Shown here: in pieces, positions 7,254 to 9,823 of the stretch | Layout: each line of letters opens with the position of its first letter | Numbering within the stretch: position 1 is the first letter of the stretch | From: an uncultured Flavobacteriia bacterium | GTDB taxonomy: Bacteria; Bacteroidota; Bacteroidia; Flavobacteriales_D; Crocinitomicaceae | Reading direction: 5' to 3' | Assembly (NCBI GenBank): GCA_903887095.1 | Contig: CAISOQ010000164.1 | Coordinates: forward strand, 1 to 9,823 | Length of the DNA: 9,823 nucleotides | Notes under the pieces: model-generated | What the model saw: the letters and a program-made list of their open reading frames with translations, nothing else | Database searches by the model: none | What the model was told of the DNA's origin: nothing | Made by a program: the position numbers and the translations under genes

Positions 7254-7625
7254 CTATTTAGGCGATACAAATACTTTGAAACGGAGTTTTTCCTTTTTTC
7301 TCTTCGTATTTGTAGTGAAGTAAACGATACGATCTTGGAAATAAGACTTCCCTTCGGTATCGAAGGTGATTTTTAGTTGAGATGACCCGCCAGGAGGTAT
7401 AGGGTCTTTCGAAAAATAGGCTTTAGTACAACTGCATTCGACTGCGTATGCACTAATCAGTAAAGGTTTTTTACCTGTATTTGTTACTATGAATACATGC
7501 TCCAGTTGGTCGCCTTCTTTGGCATCAGGAAATTTATAGGTTGACCCTTTAACAAAAAATTCCGCCTCTTGGGTGAACCCAAGGGCGGAATTTAAGATTA
7601 GTATAATCAGCAGAACTGATCGCAC
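7254..7625 (-). CDS. DUF1573 domain secreted protein, second copy
   Basis: 123 residues, starting with GTG. No ATG is available in frame, and the upstream in-frame stop (7634-7632) is only a few codons away. A hydrophobic signal peptide (MRSVLLIILILNSALGFTQ) predicts export. The mature part is an Ig-like DUF1573 domain: FPDAKEGDQLEHVFIVTNTGKKPLLI, then ECSCT (C64, C66), IPPGGSSQLKITFDT, and a last strand KLRFKVFV. The family usually has SCGCT at the cysteine site, as in the neighbouring copy; here it is ECSCT, which keeps the C-x-C spacing. DUF1573 proteins are common in Bacteroidota, have an ASH/hydin-like fold, and lack an agreed function. The start lies 2 bases after the stop of the first copy, so coupled translation is likely. 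Codons 12-22 encode a strong terminator-like hairpin. Confidence 0.85.
   Translation of the reverse strand: MRSVLLIILILNSALGFTQEAEFFVKGSTYKFPDAKEGDQLEHVFIVTNTGKKPLLISAYAVECSCTKAYFSKDPIPPGGSSQLKITFDTEGKSYFQDRIVYFTTNTKRKKEKLRFKVFVSPK
7554..7593 (-). terminator. Terminator-shaped hairpin inside the start of the second DUF1573 gene
   Basis: Read on the minus strand, AAATTCCGCC (7593-7584) and CTTGGGT (7583-7577) pair with ACCCAAG (7574-7568) and GGCGGAATTT (7566-7557). There is a 2-base loop (TC) and one bulged A at 7567. This makes 17 base pairs, ending in a run of six T (7559-7554) of which three are beyond the stem. It is GC-rich in the middle and has the full form of an intrinsic terminator. 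It starts about 35 bases after the stop of the first DUF1573 gene, the normal place for that gene's terminator, yet lies within codons 12-22 of the next gene. Confidence 0.7.
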
Positions 7626-7627
7626 AA

Positions 7628-8095
7628 TTAATTATTTGTTGGAGCGCCTGAGTTATTTACAGGTGCTTGACCTTCTGGAGCTGGAAGTACATTTCCTTTG
7701 ATTCTCAAGATGTTCGTGCTTGTTTTAGTTGTTGCGTCAAAAGAACCGTTGATTGCGTTTGAGGTAATCGTAACACTTTTGTTGATTGCTCCCGGACGTT
7801 TTGTATCATATTTCACTCTGATAACTCCTTTTGCACCTGGTGCAATTGGCTCTTTCGGCCATTCAGGAACTGTGCACCCACATGATCCTTTCGCGTTAGA
7901 AATAATCAATGGTTCATCACCTGTGTTCTTAAATTCAAATTCACAATACGGATCACCTTCGTATTTGATTGTTCCGTAATCGTGCGTTTCTTTTGAAAAT
8001 TCAATCTTCGCACCTTTTTCAATGGTTTGTGCAACAGCTTTATTGAATGTTGCAGCAACGAAAATCATTAATAGAGAGAAAAATACTTTTTTCAT
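7628..8095 (-). CDS. DUF1573 domain secreted protein, first copy
   Basis: 155 residues from the ATG at 8095. A start at 8176 would add 27 residues with a second hydrophobic stretch before the signal peptide; the ATG at 8095 gives a textbook signal sequence (MKKVFFSLLMIFVAATFNKAVA, cleavage before Q23), so I prefer it. The mature domain follows the DUF1573 pattern: IEFSKETHDYGTIKYEGDPYCEFEFKNTG, EPLIISNAKGSCGCTVPEWP (C72, C74), PIAPGAKGVIRVKYDT and a final strand (ILRIKGNVLPAP). A short Pro/Asn/Gly-rich tail ends the protein. The SCGCT cysteine pair is the family hallmark, but its role (disulfide, metal or structural) is not established. The protein is exported, to periplasm or beyond. It lies 83 bases after the lipoprotein gene and is followed 2 bases later by a second, shorter copy, pointing to an old tandem duplication. 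Confidence 0.88.
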   Translation of the reverse strand: MKKVFFSLLMIFVAATFNKAVAQTIEKGAKIEFSKETHDYGTIKYEGDPYCEFEFKNTGDEPLIISNAKGSCGCTVPEWPKEPIAPGAKGVIRVKYDTKRPGAINKSVTITSNAINGSFDATTKTSTNILRIKGNVLPAPEGQAPVNNSGAPTNN

Positions 8096-8142
8096 GGTTG
8101 TATAATTAAGTTGTTTGAGTAAAAATAAAACAATTTTCAGGC

Positions 8143-8177
8143 CAAAAATTAGAATTAACACATCGTTAACAGACAAA
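8143..8177 (-). promoter_or_regulatory. Possible promoter of the DUF1573 gene pair
   Basis: On the minus strand, TTTG (8177-8174) is followed after 22 bases by TAATTTTTG (8151-8143), close to the Bacteroidota TTTG / TAnnTTTG arrangement but with one extra base in the -7 element. The spacer holds a small inverted repeat, TTAAC-N5-GTTAA (8155-8169). Transcription would start around 8136, giving a leader of about 40 bases before the ATG at 8095. This supports the shorter start choice for the gene, because the 8176 start would lie upstream of the transcript. Confidence 0.35.
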
Positions 8178-8178
8178 T

Positions 8179-8766
8179 TTAAGGTAAGTCCATGTTCTCC
8201 ATTTTGTAATTAATGAATTCATCGAAGTTCATTTTCAAATGTTTTAATCGGTCTTCAATTCCTTCCTTTTTATCTTTTTCCATCCCTGGATTTTCTTTCA
8301 TCAATAGCGTGTAATAATATCGCACTTTTGAAGTATCTCTTGGATGAATGAAAATATCGTAAGCACTGCCTTGACTTTCTAAAACCAATGATCTGTTTAC
8401 GTATTTAGGATATTCTTTCAATAGCGTATCTGCATATTGAACGGCTCTCTCGTGAATGTTCATGCCCGAATACTTCATATGCACTTTATCCAAACATTCT
8501 GCTGCATAGTCATCCTCTGGGTAATTATGGTAATAATCCAACAAACGATTAATTAATTCAAAATGAGTAAGATTTGGAATTTGTTTTATTTCATTCAAAT
8601 TGGCTTGCAAACCTTTCAAAGAGTCCTCCATCACTTTGATGCGTGTTTTCAATTGCTCTTTTGATGGTTTTTCAGCCTTATCATTATTTGAATCTCCGCA
8701 CGATGTAATAGACAAGGCTAACATTGCGCAAAACAAAATAAAACTTGGTTTGAAAAATACGTTCAT
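8179..8766 (-). CDS. Predicted lipoprotein with coiled coil and TPR-like helical repeats
   Basis: 195 residues. The signal sequence ends in the lipobox LSITSC (Cys23), followed by GDSNNDK, an acidic, polar stretch of the kind that helps Bacteroidota lipoproteins reach the cell surface. Whether this one is surface-exposed cannot be read from the sequence. Residues about 34-62 (KEQLKTRIKVMEDSLKGLQANLNEI) form a likely coiled coil. Residues 66-180 are helical with TPR-like spacing (ELINRLLDYYHNYPEDDYAAECLDKV, HERAVQYADTLLKEYP, YYYTLLMKENPG), which suggests a protein-binding scaffold at the membrane. No catalytic motif is seen. The ATG at 8766 comes one base after the def stop (TAA-T-ATG), so translation is very probably coupled to def. 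Specific partner unknown. Confidence 0.75.
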   Translation of the reverse strand: MNVFFKPSFILFCAMLALSITSCGDSNNDKAEKPSKEQLKTRIKVMEDSLKGLQANLNEIKQIPNLTHFELINRLLDYYHNYPEDDYAAECLDKVHMKYSGMNIHERAVQYADTLLKEYPKYVNRSLVLESQGSAYDIFIHPRDTSKVRYYYTLLMKENPGMEKDKKEGIEDRLKHLKMNFDEFINYKMENMDLP

Positions 8767-8767
8767 A

Positions 8768-9367
8768 TTATCTGGCTTTTTTAATTACTGGAAATTTCAT
8801 TTTATAATCTACGTTTACTTCTCCCTTTGAAATATTTTGAAGCCTTTTTGTCAATAGTCTTCTTTTCAGCGGCGAAAGGTGATCGGTAAATAGAATACCG
8901 TCTACGTGATCATACTCGTGCTGAATGATCCGTGCTGCATATCCTTCAAAAACTTCTTCATGAAATTCGAAATTTTCATCGTAATAAGATATGTGCACTT
9001 TTTCTTTGCGGAAAACTTCCTCACGTATCTTGGGAATTGAAAGACAGCCTTCATGAAAACCCCATTCTTCACCTTCCTCTTCTTCGATAATTGGATTGAT
9101 GAATACCTTTTTGAAATTTTCGATTCCTGCGGCTTTTGGATCTGGTTCATCATCCTCTTCTTCTTCATCCGCAAACGGACTTCCATCAACCACAAACATT
9201 CGAATTGATTTTCCAATCTGAGGTGCAGCAAGACCAACACCTTGAGCCGCATACATGGTCTCATACATGTCACCTATCAACTCCTTCAGTTTAGGAAAAG
9301 TTTGATCAATTTCCTCCGCTTCCTTTTTTAGAACCGGATCACCATACGCTACTATTGGAAGGATCAT
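8768..9367 (-). CDS. def: Peptide deformylase
   Basis: Removes the formyl group from the N-terminal Met of new proteins at the ribosome exit, using a divalent metal. 199 residues. All three family motifs are intact: GVGLAAPQ (43-50), EGCLS (106-110, metal ligand C108) and HEYDH (150-154, ligands H150 and H154, catalytic E151). The N-terminus (MILPIVAYGDPVLKK) fits the usual start, so the ATG at 9367 is secure. Between motifs 1 and 2 there is a very acidic insert (residues about 66-78, DEEEEDDEPD), which makes this region longer than in E. coli Def; I believe insertions here are common in Bacteroidota enzymes. It is the first gene of a tight pair with the following lipoprotein gene and follows ruvX after 68 bases. 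A -7 element precedes it, so it may have its own promoter. Confidence 0.97.
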   Translation of the reverse strand: MILPIVAYGDPVLKKEAEEIDQTFPKLKELIGDMYETMYAAQGVGLAAPQIGKSIRMFVVDGSPFADEEEEDDEPDPKAAGIENFKKVFINPIIEEEEGEEWGFHEGCLSIPKIREEVFRKEKVHISYYDENFEFHEEVFEGYAARIIQHEYDHVDGILFTDHLSPLKRRLLTKRLQNISKGEVNVDYKMKFPVIKKAR

Positions 9368-9383
9368 CGAAATAATTTTGTTG

Positions 9384-9391
9384 CAAAAATA
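9384..9391 (-). promoter_or_regulatory. Bacteroidota -7 promoter element ahead of def (TATTTTTG)
   Basis: On the minus strand TATTTTTG matches TAnnTTTG exactly and ends 16 bases before the def ATG. This would give a leader of about 10 bases. No convincing TTTG or TTG -33 element is seen 17-23 bases upstream, so activity is uncertain. def may also be transcribed from the ruvX side, since no terminator lies in the 68-base gap. Confidence 0.4.
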
Positions 9392-9435
9392 AGTGAAAGG
9401 TCGAATGTCTGTATTCTGCTTAACGTTTTTTTGGA

Positions 9436-9823
9436 CTAAGAAATAAAATCCATGTAAGATTGTAAAATAACAGTTGCACTAACCATATCTATATTTCCTT
9501 TGTCTTGGCGCTTCTTTTTATTCATTCCAGCATCCACCATTGAGCGGGCAGCAATCATTGAGGTAAAACGCTCATCATGTAAAACGACCTTTTTATCTGG
9601 AAATTGATTTTCTAGTGCGACTTTAAGCAATCGTACATTTTCAGAAATATGTGTGTCCGAATTGTCCAGTCGCTTTGGTTCACCAAGCACAATCGTTTCA
9701 ACTGATTCTTTTTGAAAAAATGACGTTAGATAGTCCATTAAATTCGTTGAATCTATGGCGGTCAATGGTGCAGCAATGATCCTTAATTCATCTGTTATGG
9801 CTAAGCCCGTGCGTTTTAATCCA
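9436..9823 (-). CDS. ruvX: RuvX/YqgF-family putative pre-16S rRNA nuclease / Holliday junction resolvase, N-terminus cut by window edge
   Basis: 128 residues are visible and the frame stays open to the right edge (first full codon at 9822-9820). The first visible residues, GLKRTGLAITD, match the family N-terminal strand DxGxKRxGxA, so only about 8-10 residues are missing, including the first catalytic Asp, two codons beyond the edge. Other RNase H-fold motifs are present: IVLGEPKRLD with the acidic E48 of the visible part, HDERFTS (D83, E84), and GNIDMVSATVIL with D112. The TTG at 9765 could be called a start, but it would remove the first strand and is wrong. RuvX/YqgF proteins process the 5' end of 16S rRNA in E. 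coli and were also proposed as Holliday junction resolvases. The stop is TAG, 68 bases before def. Confidence 0.92.
   Translation of the reverse strand, partial: GLKRTGLAITDELRIIAAPLTAIDSTNLMDYLTSFFQKESVETIVLGEPKRLDNSDTHISENVRLLKVALENQFPDKKVVLHDERFTSMIAARSMVDAGMNKKKRQDKGNIDMVSATVILQSYMDFIS

Noticed and set aside
8096..8176. N-terminal extension of the first DUF1573 protein from a start at 8176
   Set aside because: It would place a second hydrophobic segment before a perfect signal peptide, and it overlaps a likely promoter.
9143..9172. CTTCTTCATCC-like low-complexity tract
   Set aside because: It encodes the acidic insert of peptide deformylase (DEEEEDDE); no independent repeat function is needed.
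8902..9273. 123-codon open frame overlapping def in another frame
   Set aside because: The composition (Met, Lys and Arg rich) is that of an off-frame reading of def, whose motifs are all intact.
9763..9765. TTG as the start of ruvX
   Set aside because: The upstream codons encode GLKRTGLAITD, the conserved first strand of the family, so the gene continues past the right edge.
1..9823. CRISPR array, tRNA, rRNA, insertion sequence, toxin-antitoxin or defence cassette
   Set aside because: Reading both strands showed no spaced direct repeats, cloverleaf sequence, transposase or recognisable defence genes; the genes are housekeeping or envelope types.

Overview
The window reads as ordinary chromosomal DNA of a member of the Bacteroidota, probably Flavobacteriales. 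The evidence is the low GC content, TAnnTTTG-type -7 promoter elements, the absence of obvious Shine-Dalgarno sequences, two lipoproteins with Bacteroidota-like lipoboxes, DUF1573 proteins, and a very long DnaE with a fused proofreading exonuclease. The assignment to Flavobacteriales is an inference from protein style; no marker gene proves it. No mobile element, tRNA, rRNA, CRISPR array or phage gene was found.

Left part (1-2799): the 3' part of a patatin-like lipid hydrolase gene enters from the left edge on the + strand. It converges on a small minus-strand lipoprotein gene (1348-1662). A 258-base divergent intergenic region follows. It holds a strong hairpin terminator flanked by A and T tracts, an inverted repeat, and a -7 element only 6 bases ahead of a + strand gene (1921-2799) for a SirB1-like, transglutaminase-fold protein with no catalytic cysteine in the fold.

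Centre (2800-7164, minus): dnaE, the replicative DNA polymerase III alpha subunit, 1454 residues. A complete DEDDh exonuclease is fused in front of a PHP domain that has lost most of its metal ligands. Its stop codon abuts the stop of the SirB1-like gene inside a TTAATTAA palindrome. A 7-bp inverted repeat in its leader ends directly against the start codon.

Right part (7254-9823, all minus): reading with transcription, ruvX (cut by the right edge), def (peptide deformylase), a helical or TPR-like lipoprotein, and two tandem DUF1573 secreted proteins. def and the lipoprotein are 1 base apart and the two DUF1573 genes 2 bases apart, so each pair is probably translationally coupled. A terminator-shaped hairpin lies inside the second DUF1573 gene, where the terminator of the first would be expected. 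It may reduce expression of the second gene.

The most interesting points are the in-cis exonuclease paired with a decayed PHP site in DnaE and the terminator inside a coding region. I found no convincing new multi-gene system here.
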